DNA of 64,000 bases from Plasmopara viticola (taxonomy: Eukaryota > Oomycota > Peronosporomycetes > Peronosporales > Peronosporaceae), in NCBI GenBank assembly GCA_001695595.3, contig MBPM02000051.1, positions 186,001-250,000 on the forward strand, in the 5' to 3' direction. The translations under genes and the position numbers were made by a program. Of the stretch, positions 26,291 to 40,529 are shown in pieces. The notes beneath the pieces were generated by a model. It was not told where the DNA came from and made no database searches. It saw only the letters and a program-made list of their open reading frames with translations. Numbering within the stretch: position 1 is the stretch's first letter; the number at the start of each line of letters is the position of its first letter.

Positions 26291-28314
26291 GGAGATTGCC
26301 GATGGCGTGGTCAGTACTAACGGCCGCAGCCGAAAATGTCTAAATTGTCGATCGGATCACAATTTTACGAGTTGAATCATTTACCGCTCTTTGTGCTCAA
26401 ATAACAACCACTTGCCACATATTTCTCTGCATAATTACATAAAAACGCCTGAAAACAGTACCACCGGGCATTCAATTGCCTTGCGGTATTTTAAGTATTG
26501 ACAAGTCAAGATTAAATACGCATAAGGATGTAATCTTACGTCTTCTAACCGTAAACTAAGAACTGTGGCTACAACGATTCGTCCTAGTATCTAAGCATGT
26601 ATGATAGTCGGTTGTGTAACTGACGGTACACAACAGACTGTGATTAACTGGCAAATTACACGGAATATCTACTGTTAAAGAAGAAAGATGTGCTTCGTGT
26701 CCGCCATCATCTCGAGTAGTGTAGCGAACGGGCAAGCGCACAGGCTTAAGTAATATTTTGAGGCTCCCTGCCCTCACTCGCCGCCAAAAAAGTTCCGCTT
26801 CTCCAATGCTCTTTTGTCATCTGGGTCGACTGTCTGGTGAGTAATTCGCAAAAGTTTTTAATGTACATTTCGAATAGTAAATCATCAAGCCGCGATGACA
26901 AAAATGACTTAGCTCCCACTCGTGCGAGCTGTTTTATGCGTCAATGAAGAGCACGATGACATTTCGCCACATTGATTCGCGAGGTCTTTAATTGCTGGGC
27001 CACCTAGCTTCAAATCGCTAACAGAAAGCGACAAACGAAAATCCGGCATCAGGGGTATCTATCAGCTCTTATGACCCTCAGTCTACAGCAATACATGTAA
27101 AAGAAAACTATAAAGGCGCTACGAAAGCCACTTCGTCACAATGGTGCCCATGATTTTGATTCTGGATCTCAACGTGAGTCCAACGAAGACGAAGTGTCGA
27201 ACAAGACACGAGCGCACAGCCGAAACAATATAGATTGGAAGTAGGAACACTACAGCCAATGACGCTTCATAAATAAGCATAGTCTGCTGACCAGCAGAGC
27301 TTTACAATTTTTTTACAAAATCTGTAGGGCTTTTGTAATACAAAAGCCCTGTCGACAGGAAAAGCGGCAAATACTTCACTCAAGACCTAATATGATTCTA
27401 AAAAAATTTATATTTATCGATATACCCCTGTATAGAAGACGTCCTTTGAGCCACCTCGTACCCCATATCCCTAGACCAAAAAGTTAATGAAAACAATTTA
27501 CCCATGTCCCTAGACCGAATGCAAGTCTAGCCACCATTGTCTTCAGGCTTCTTACGGCACTAACCATGATTATTAAGCAAAATTCGATGCGGCGCGTGAA
27601 GCTTGCACATAGCTGTGGTCAGGTTGTGCAAAAAGAATGACTCCATTTGAGCCACTTTCGCTCTTACATGCCACGCGAGAGCCTTCGCAGCGCGCGAGGA
27701 AGATGGGCGTACGGCTGAATGTTAGAGCATGCAATAGCTAGGCAATATCCCCGTACTCCTTCTTCTCAAACCCGCCGTCAAGAGAGTGATTGATTCTCAT
27801 TAGAGACGACAGCTCGCGTCGGTACCACGCAGTGGAGAAGTCGCAATATCAACGCTTACTGCGAATTTAGTAGTGGGCTCACCCCACAGTGAGTTGTCAA
27901 TTTGGAATCATTCTCTTTTCCTGGTCCTTGAAACTGGTGACTTCACCAACGAGGCCAGGTTGGTTCTTTTGGTAATTGCCAAATATTGACAGATAAGATC
28001 TCGCGTGGCCCGTGAGCCGAACGCCAAGTCTAACACCATTTACTAAAGAAAAGTTAGCGCCATGGTGAAGTAAGGAGATCTTGTAGAGCCTTTTGGCGCG
28101 AACGACTCGTTGACGAGAAAAAATGGCTTTGTCGACTTGGCTAGCTGACTTGGTCATCGATGTAAAAGTCAAAGAGCAACAAAAAACACTCATCCCTCGG
28201 CAGCGACTACGGTCCCATACTTCCGGGGGCACAAATAGCAATTCATTGCAATTACTTTCAGTACAGCCATCGATAATAAAAAATAGTACATTGATGTAGC
28301 AATGTAATCTAAGG
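26291..28314. other. intergenic stretch with one short hairpin
   Basis: No gene is supported. An inverted repeat at 27,326-27,350 has 12-base perfect arms (agggcttttgta / tacaaaagccct) around one base. A 153-codon minus-strand frame at 27,897-28,358 overlaps the 3' end of CFAP70 in another frame; it lacks domain features and I treat it as chance. Confidence 0.45.
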
Positions 28315-31300
28315 CTACTTGTCCGTCTGTAACTTTGTTGCCATATTTCGATATTCATTTGCTTCCTCCGGCCTGCCTAGAATAATGAACAATCGAGCGC
28401 AATTTTCCAACAAGGAGCATCGTTCTTCAATATCTTTGGATACCTCAAGCAACCTAATATACTGTCGAAGCGCATCCTCGGCACAGTTCTGGGCAGCCAA
28501 AACGTCTGCTAAAAGTTTTCGCGTATGGGAAGAATCCTGACAGGCCAATGAGCGCCGCAACAGCCTTTCGGCACTTTCAAGGCGATCAATCGCCACAAAT
28601 GCATTACTGAGCTCACGCAAGAGGGCTGGATTGCTGAGGTTATGTCTCAAAGCCTGCGAAACAAATTGCAATGCGTTTATCTCATCGCAATTACTTACAG
28701 AGGTATGAGCCGTGAGAGCAAAGAGTGCCATAAATCCCCAAACCTCAGGGTTCAAAAAGTCTAGACGATTGGCCTCAGCTAGCGCCGTTTGCGCTTGATC
28801 CCATTTTTCGAGCCGTAGACTGGCAATTCCCACACCAAGCCAACAAGAAGCGACACAAAACTCATCACACGCCAACACAAATACTGCTTCGGCTTTCTCA
28901 TATTGTGACGAGTAAAGAAATGCTAAACCGAGTCGTATGTACAAGCCAAGACGCAACGCGTCTAGATTTAGTACTTCGCGATGCTTAAACGCGCGCTGTA
29001 GACATTCGATTGCTGTTGCGGTGTGAACATCCTGTCGAAGATAGATTTTTCCGAGTGTGAACCACGCGATGGGATGAGATGAGTCGATTTCCAAAGCTTC
29101 CTGCAGCATCTTGATCGCTCGAGACTCTGTCAAATACTCAGTAAACTCATTCTCCCTCAAAAACAGTTCAGCTTCCATCACTCGCTTCATGACTCGTAAG
29201 TCATTACCCAGTACATCGTAAGCTTTCAAATGGCTGTCGGCAAGTTGCAACGATCGTTGCATGATTCCCCATAGTTTACAATTATATGCGTACTTCGCTA
29301 AAATTACCCAAACGGCGCCCACACACGCCGCGTCGTTTAATTTCCCGCTACCACCCCTGGTTTGAAACGTTTGCTGTGCTTTGAGCAGCTCAAACAGCAT
29401 AAGATTGTCAGTTGGATCTTTTCCCTCAGACTGTGAAAAATAATAAGCAAATAGAGCGTGGGCTAGTGCGCTACACTCGGCGCCCTTCACAAAAATTGGC
29501 GGAACGCCAGACTTTGCCTTAACTACGGCATTTTTGACAAAAGGCTCAACTCGTGCAAAGTCGCGAAGTTCACATTGCACCGCAACGAGATCAATTAATG
29601 CTTGGATAAAATGTGAATCAAGTCGCAAACACTCCTGCAATGCTGTTGCTGCTTTTTCAAGCTTCCTCTGCGACATGCAAGAGGATGCATAATCGTACCA
29701 AGCGTTTGATAAAAAATGGAATCTGGTAGTTATATCCGTGTCAGCAAGCTTTTGATCTTGAAAGTGCTCTTCAAGATTAGTCGCATACTGCTCAGCATAG
29801 GCAATTCGATCCAGATGCAGCATCTCGCTTTTCTCGAAATCATCATTGACATCGTTTTCCAAAGCTTTCATTCGTAAAATCTCTAGCACAGAATTGAATT
29901 CCGTAAGAGACGGACGCCCTTCAGCAACCATATGAGCTTCCTCCAATTGAGCATCCGAGTCCGAGTAGAACGTTTCATTCAGAATCACATTACTCTCGTG
30001 CATGAGATGAGTGTACAGTAGGCTAAGCTGCTCCGTTTTCTCTTCTTTCACGTTTTTTTCGTCTTGTTCTACTTGGTGAGGATCTACACTCTCACCCGGT
30101 AAGACTTCATTTCGGGCAATGGCTTCACGAAGGATAGGTACGATTTGCTTTTTGAGCGATTCTTTCAACGAGTGGTATATTCCCTGAGTATTTAAGCGAT
30201 AGATGAGAGACTGTCTCTTATCATCACGAGAAGCAGCACAGCCGGCATCACAGCTATCCATTTCTTGCTTTCTATCATTAATGCCAAACAAGTATTTGTA
30301 TTCGCGCAAGAGATTTATTATCGCCAAGCGAATCTCTGTCCGTAAGTTCTCATTTAAATCGCGTCGCTTTTTACTCTTGTCAACAACGTCGCGCGGCGGG
30401 ATGAGTTGCGTTAACGACACTAACGGTGAATTCAACATTTTTGGTGGCTCCAAGACTAACGGTGTGCTTAGCATATTTGCAACAATCTCGACGTGTGTCC
30501 CACCACTTGTTGCTGCGGCAGTCAGGGCTGCTGCCTCTGAGACAATGTGTTCGTAGTCAGCTAACGCGACCTGAACCTTCTTTTTCTCGTCGTTCGAAGC
30601 GGCAGATGCTAGTTTATGCTCCAAAAGTTCTCTCGAAATTGGTGACATGGTTCGTAAAGGAGATTTAAGCACAAACTGTGCGATACCAGGCACAAGAAGC
30701 TCGTTCAAGTTCAAACAAAAGTCGCTTGAAACGGCATCTATGCTCCCTCCAGTTAAATTTCCGATACTACGTCGTAATGTTCCATTTACGTGCTTTTCAA
30801 CCGTGAGGAATTCAATTAAACGCTCGATTGAGCTCTAGGAAACCACACCATTAACATGTCTGTATGAGGCACAAGTAGTCACTACGATGCAAGACACACG
30901 TTCCTACCTTAAGGTACAGAAAAAGAATCATGGTCGTGGAGGGAAATTTGACGCTCCATTCTCCTGACACAGCAGAAATAACCATGGCTTGTTGCTCTTC
31001 AGGCCGCTTACCATCGGTCGTTGCCATTTGAGCCCGCTTCGACGGTTCGGATCCATCACCTGCCGGTTGAAAGTGCAACTTCCCTCCTTTAAAAGTCATA
31101 TGATTAAACTCAATTAGTGACGACGTTCGTCTCAATTCACCATCGCTGTCTACCCGGCTTGTTGTTTCCCCCAGACGTGGTATTGCAATCGTTAGTTCAT
31201 AACAAGCAGTATTCTGCTCTGTTGATGCACAATACTGGAGTGCTGCTTCATTGCTACCACATTCAAGAGCCGTCCACTTGGTAGGCAGATTTAATATTCG

Positions 31301-31825
31301 AGGCGAATTTAGCTGCAACAGTCTCGCGCCAAGCATAAAATCTGCTAGAGCCACGTCGCACAGGACGTCAAGCTCTACTTCGAACGTTTCTACAAGTGAC
31401 GCGAGCTGCACGTTATGCTTTGATCTTCCCTCGAGCAACGCCGTGTTCAATGGCACAAGCGTCTTGCTCAATAACGAGTCCGTGGCGCGGACTCTGGACG
31501 TTCCGCTGTAAAGCGACAGCAGCACCTGTGTCTGAACGAGTTCTTGCATAGCTTCGTTAGAAAGAGGAACGGCCCTCGATCTTTGATTGTAGTCAAGCGG
31601 CAGCATCTGACCGCAATTTTCTGCCAGTATCAAGACACTTTTGGTCATCGTGTTCTCATCTTCCGCACTAAACCAAACGTCTTCAAGCGGCTGCTCGGAA
31701 GGAAGTACGAGCTGCACAAAGCCATAAACCTGACGGTTTGCTTCATCTGCAGGTACACTTTCCGAGTGCCACGTCAACGAGGTGAGCAAGATGGCAAAGG
31801 CTCCACTCCCTCTCGTCGTGTCCAT
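28315..31825 (-). CDS. cilia- and flagella-associated protein 70 (TPR protein)
   Basis: Two exons, 31,825-30,908 and 30,834-28,315, join across a 73-base GT..AG intron (donor GTAGGA, acceptor TTTCCTAG) to give 1,145 residues, close to the ~1,120 of animal CFAP70. The ATG at 31,825 is the first in frame, and a TGA lies shortly upstream. The N-terminal third is a mostly beta, C2-like region. Residues from about 680 to 1,130 are TPR repeats; one stretch with AIECLQRAF, FLYSSQYEKAEAVFVLAC and WDQAQTALAEANRLDFLNPEVW follows the C-terminal TPR array of CFAP70 closely. The family acts in motile axonemes, at the outer-dynein-arm base or central pair depending on organism. Its start codon is 76 bases from that of the divergent E1 dehydrogenase gene. 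Confidence 0.85.
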
Positions 31826-31901
31826 GGCGTTTGCTCGAAACGACGCCGCTTTAGCTCAAGAATCGTGTGTCATACATATATAGTCATTAATTGCACCAGA
31901 A
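31826..31901. promoter_or_regulatory. 76-base divergent promoter between CFAP70 and the E1 gene
   Basis: The two start codons point away from each other with only 76 bases between, so both 5' untranslated regions and core promoters must overlap or lie inside the transcribed parts. The E1 side holds tcattaattgcacc, which loosely resembles the TCATT-type initiator of oomycete genes, and a short run catacatatatag. No initiator is obvious toward CFAP70. Transcription of a housekeeping gene and a zoospore-stage gene from one tiny region is inferred, not measured. Confidence 0.6.
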
Positions 31902-35346
<3,445 letters not shown>

Positions 35347-35987
35347 CACTAGGAAGGGTATAGTTAGTCCCTCCTTAAATTACAGAGTTGAATTAAGTGT
35401 TTCCCTTCAAGCTGCTGATAAAAGTCGTACGCAGGGCTGCTCATCTTTTTCTTCCCCTTCAAGCTGCTGATAAAAAGTGGTACACCGTAAAAACGACTCA
35501 TTTCGCTATTTCCAGGCAATGAGTGTGTACATAATGATCAGATCGTCGGATTATTTGTTGTCTATTCTGTGAATGTCGACATTCTTACGTGAGATCACAG
35601 ATTCCTGTGCGGTTCTGAGAGTGTAGCGCGTATGCATTCTGAGACGATTTAAATATTTGCAGCTATATTCATTCCGCGTTATTGTGGGTGCAGGACCCTA
35701 ATTACCCGCACATTAACTGTCTTGATAGCAATTGAGCAATTACCACTGCTTCGAATTGAAATTGAACTAATATGTTCAGACAGCATTTTGCAAAATGAGC
35801 TTCGGGCGATCCGGGATGTTGATCCACGAGCTATTTTGTAATTTGACCACGGTCGAGTATCAGCATTATTCTGTGAAGCAAATGTTTTCTCATTGAAATG
35901 GCTTACACTTTTTTTATAGCATACTATCGAGCGCAGCGAAGCCCTCATGCCGTTACTAAGTCAAATAGTAAATCTTGGCGTCAGGAA

Positions 35988-36114
35988 GATAGCGATGTGC
36001 GACTCCAAGATCAGAACGAAGGTCAGAAACCTGAACTCATGTTTTTTTTTTTCAGCGAATAGCTTCGGCAGCCCCGTAGCACTTGTAGTCTATCCACACG
36101 TGAGTATCTGAGAC
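35988..36114 (+). repeat. dispersed ~130-base repeat, copy 1
   Basis: It shares a gaNagcgatNtgcg start, a 'gcNaatagctNtggNagcc' centre and a 'Nacgtgagt' end with 58,364-58,494. The similarity is strongest over the last 60 bases. The family is not identified. Confidence 0.45.
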
Positions 36115-36270
36115 GGGTTTTCTGTGAGAGCTGAGTACACTCACTTGCCTCAGGGCATACACATATGAGCTAACATTCTAACTTAAGCGCACCGTTTTGT
36201 ATGCACACGAGACACATTTGGCGCAAGATGGCCTACTGGGGCCTTAGTGAGAAATTGAAGGTCGACAAAG

Positions 36271-36316
36271 CTTGGCAATCGTGATCGGTGTATTAACACC
36301 GATCATAATTGCTAAG
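36271..36316. repeat. imperfect hairpin with 21-base arms
   Basis: Bases 36,271-36,291 pair with 36,296-36,316 at 18 of 21 positions around an 'atta' loop; the inner ten pairs are perfect. It may be a folded-back transposon remnant or a terminator-like stem, with no neighbouring gene to decide. Confidence 0.65.
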
Positions 36317-37932
36317 CTAACTTGTTGGTCATTGAAGCGATCGTAAAGAAATAAAATTACCCATAAACTTTCCTTATTGACTCCAGGGTGTTGGACAACT
36401 ATGCTTGACGCTCTATTATCAGATAAATTTATAATTTTACGAGCATGACGTAACGTTTTCACTGTTCGCTTAGCGATAATAGCGAACTTTAGTGTACCTA
36501 GAACATTAATGGATTTAGGGTGGGATTATTCGACTTTTATGGCATCAAACGAATTTTGATCTTGAAATTGGATGCGAGGTATGACACCTTTCTTATTGAG
36601 TCGTCGCAAAAACTCCACGAGGCCAAAAGTTGCTTGAAGATCGAAGACCATGAGTCTCACCCACTTTGCTCCAAGAAGCTTTGATAAGTCATAAAACCAC
36701 TTCTGGTAAGACATTAGTGCTGACACTCGATCGAGTCGGTCAATGTGTTGAACATTAAAATGTCAGAACAAAATCTTTAGCTGTATCGAGAGCAAAAGAC
36801 CGAAGCATTAGGCGACACGGAATTGGCGAGACAAGGGGCATTCGGTGCATGTCTTAAGCGATTCGGCCGGCAACAAGCCAAGGGACTAAGGGTAGTACCC
36901 TTTTACTTCGCGTGAAGCGGTCGTATTTACGCTCGGAGAAAGCGACGTTCGCTGCATATCGGTGATGTTATGGTTGGTTTCTAGACAAAATAATATTAGC
37001 AAAGCGCACTTGAAGCAATAATATCGACCACTGAATAGTGCTCACAACGGGAAGCATGCGCTTTAAGTTTCAGGTAAGAAATTGAGAGCGAGACCCTGTC
37101 GATGCATGGCACGTTAATCACTGAGCAAGACTTATCGTTAGCGTTGTCCATGCAATGTGTGCTTGTATGCGTGCCAAAACAATTTGGGCTAGGCTGTGAG
37201 CTTGAACGTGAAGTGAAATGTAGCCTAAGCAACACTGTTAGTGACAGCGTTTGCTTGTGTGTCAGGGGTGAGAAAATCGGCCTAAGGTCGAGAAACCCAA
37301 GGCAATATTCATTTGATGCAGTGAAGTAGCACTATAATTGGGTATAAAGAAATCTTAAGACTTTCTTTAACCTGACCTTCTTTGGAGTCATCGCCTACGC
37401 TACGAGTTTGACTCGGTACAAGAAACAAATGCAGCTTAAAACGACAGTGGCCTTACCAAAAAAGTAGTACGACGTCATTGACTCAGCTTTTTGTGTGAAG
37501 CATGAGGTGGGAATATTTCGGAAAAAGATACTCTCCCAGCTCATGCCAAAATCTTTCTACCAGAGGTCTAAATGACTAGTGATATATTGAAAAGCCCTAT
37601 TATGAATTTAATTTAAAGCCGATTCCTAGAAAGGATGTGCTGCAAAAAAACATATTGCACGTGCAATGTACAGTACCTACGACTTATTGCCGTACTCTAC
37701 TGCAAGAATATGACCTACGATTGGCCACAGTCATCGAGCGATTTGCTTGGACTTGGTTGGTCTCAAAATTACTACTCGAAAAACGCTGAGGACAAATGCA
37801 TTGCGACCAGCAAGCGGTGAAGCTTAACGCTGGTGCAAATTTGACGAAATTTTATCAGGGGCTTCATAGAAAAGTATGGGTCCTCGCTATGTCAAGTTAT
37901 TGTGGACGGTCAGTTGTGTTTACCCAAGGTAC

Positions 37933-39129
37933 AAGTTACGCACAGCTAGCAAAGCCGTTGTTCAATTTCCATTGGAAAAAAGAGAGACTTTGAAAGATAC
38001 AACACCAAGTGCGTTTGACATTCAAAAAAGGCTTGTTAAATTATAAGTCATGGCCTTGCCGGATCTCAACAACCGTTCAGTGTCATCTGTGACGCGTCAG
38101 AATTTGTCTTGGTATTTAAGTTAGACTCTGAGATACAAGATATGGTGATCTCGCTCGAATCTTGAAGCTTCCGACAATTATAACTTCATCCATCATAAAG
38201 AGCTACTTGCGAAACGGGTACTCTTACCAAATTTGGAGCTCACTTTCAAAACCTCATTACAATTTCGAGTTTTACAGATCGCGCGCCACTACGCAATACG
38301 ATGCAGTCGCCTCACGCTCACAATGGATGACCATATGTTCTCGTTCTTCGCGGATTACAGCTTCAAGGCGTAATATAAGCCAGGAAAGTGGAATGCTTAG
38401 ACTAAAACATGAGATGGATCATGTACAAGTCATGACCACGTCCGTTACAGATTTAAAATGTGCCGCGTATGTGCAAGATGATATATGCGCAGCGTTGCTA
38501 AGAGCTCCATCAATTTCTGAACTCAAAGACTCAAACACTAATAAGCCGGCGGAGTCAAGTGCGATACTACATCTTAAAAGAAGTATCACCGCGCTTGACT
38601 GCGTCGGCATGGATAAAAAGCAAGTTGTTGTCGATCAAGGTACATCATTACGCGTAGTGGTCCAGCGAGACGGGAAGCTTAGATTTCGTATCTTCTGTCA
38701 GACGCACAATTGGCTGCCGAGAGAAGACTTATGTTTGTGAACGGATTTACCGATGGTGTTCATACACGAGTTGGACAGCGCATGTGAAGTATTGAGCTGT
38801 CACCAAAAATGGCCGCGCCATTATCGACCTTTTGGGCACCCTTGCGCTGCTGGGAGTCTACTAATACAGATTTACTTCTGACCTGTTGTATCCTTCGGTT
38901 GGCATTACTGGTATGGTAGACTTTGCTGATCGTCTGATCAAAATCACCCTATTGATGACCGCGTCGGACACAGTCGACTACGGCGAAACCTTAGCACTAT
39001 TGCTTAACCACGTAATGGACACCTAGATTCAATTCTCTCGGACAGAGAACCCGCTTCACGGGTACTTTAAAATGTGTTTTTGACGTGCTGGAACTCACGC
39101 TGGACATATTAACGGAGCACCTTTCATAA
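37933..39129 (+). mobile_element. decayed Ty3/gypsy pol: reverse transcriptase end, RNase H, integrase
   Basis: Several islands of gypsy polyprotein can be read in order on the plus strand, in shifting frames. SYAQLAKPLFNFHWKK at 37,933-37,980 is the end of the reverse transcriptase. ALPDLNN is near 38,053, then QPFSVICDASEF at 38,070 starts RNase H. At 38,910-39,129 integrase core sequence reads VDFADRLIKITLL.., then LSDREP and, one frame over, FTGTLKCVFDVLELTLDILTEH. These match the D..D layout of the gypsy integrase (V-D-R-x-x-K and S-D-R-x-P-x-F-T). Stops and frameshifts between the islands show that it is long dead. No LTRs were found. A 192-codon frame at 38,162-38,740 lies inside it and is probably element-derived rather than a gene. 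Confidence 0.8.
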
Positions 39130-40529
39130 AAGGATAATCAAACTCAGCTATAAACTTGCCTCGTACTGACGTGTTGCGTAGTGTGTCTATATATGCCGGT
39201 GTGCTAGATCAGCATATTCCCACTTAAGTTTGCATTGAACAATACCGTCTCAACAAGCTATGTACTTCTGTACGTGAGTGGGTTTGCTGAATTTCAAGAC
39301 CGGTCATGCCATCTCATCGTTCGTAATAGGTCGGAGCATAGAGCCGAGCTTTTGTATTAAAGCTTGTCACCATTAAACGAAACAACTAAAAGATCGGTGG
39401 CTTTTGAGGCACAAAAGATATTCATTAGTATTTGAAAAGAAATGCACAATGAGGTACTTAAAAAGATTATTAAAGCCCTTGTATCAGCAACATTAGCTAT
39501 TACCTGCTTATTGAGAGTTAAAAGTAGAACCGCAGCACAATATTTAATCAAGTAATCAAGACTCCAACGTTCAGCCCATTGCCTCATAGAACCAAGCACA
39601 GTGAGCTGACGCTCTTTAAAATATATCAAAGTAAATAGTCGATCAACAAATATATCATATCGTTAGCGCACTTTCTCTGTACACAACGCTATGCAATCCT
39701 ATCACACATGGTAGCCCTAAAAGTTAATCTTGTGTTTACGCGAAAAGTTTGTGTGTGAACTTTCTCTGATATTTGGAGAATATGGAATGGAAAATGAATA
39801 TGGAATGAACCGTATTGCATTTCCTTCCATTGTAGCCTCTCGGCTTCTGCGCTTTACAAGCAGATACAGCCAAAGCAGCACAGGCTTTATAGACCCGAAG
39901 GTGGCTTTCACTATGAAATCAATCGTTGGTTCCTTTTTAGAGGAAATAAAACTTGTGCTTTTTACCCAATCGAGGAGGTAGTTAAAGCCGCCATGATCAT
40001 CCACCACGTGTGCGTGGCATTTCCGCTCTTTTATTCTTCAAGCTGAGTACACATTTGCGACACTACTTCACCTGATAATCGTGTCTCGCGAATCTATCGG
40101 AGAACATTCAAAAGCACCGCTTTTTTTACGGAATTTTCCTTCCACTAGCCCTTACACTTTCTTTGTAACAGACTCGGATTATATGTTTCCTTTGAATATT
40201 ATAGTCACAGTAATTGATGTTGCTTTGATCGGTAGCGTGTGAGTTTATACAGACTGGATTTTAGATAGCGAACCGACGAACACCATCCTGTAGGAAGTCA
40301 TCCATAAGCGATTCTGTACATCTCTCAAAAGCCTTTCTGAATTGTCTCTTGAGGACATCTTTGGTCTCGTTCGCTCAAGTTGGACCTAAACTAAGGCTGT
40401 CCATAATTACAATTTCCTTAAAGTGTATGCGGAGTTGAGCACCTAACAAGGAGGCCACTTACTCCTTCTCAAGTTATAAATACGTTGATGCAGCTCGCTC
40501 TTCGCACAACTATTCCAGCCTGCAATACC
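39130..40529. other. gene-free stretch between gypsy relic and satellite
   Basis: No frame above about 96 codons and none recognisable. A short purine-rich duplication (gaatatggaatg twice at about 39,778-39,810) is the only local structure. Faint satellite-like wording appears from about 40,300, before the clear array starts. Confidence 0.4.

Larger units (their letters stand above)
35347..37932. other. intergenic stretch with repeats, no gene seen
   Basis: Just after the E1 gene a 21-base block (cccttcaagctgctgataaaa) occurs twice, at 35,403 and 35,455. A dispersed repeat shared with 58,364-58,494 lies at 35,988-36,114, and an imperfect hairpin at 36,271-36,316. All frames are short, and those at 36,526-36,726 (minus) and 37,102-37,329 (plus) resemble no known family. 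Confidence 0.45.

Noticed and set aside
27897..28358. 153-codon minus-strand frame overlapping the end of CFAP70
   Set aside because: No domain or compositional sign of a protein; it overlaps CFAP70 coding sequence in another frame and I found no splice signals joining it to that gene.
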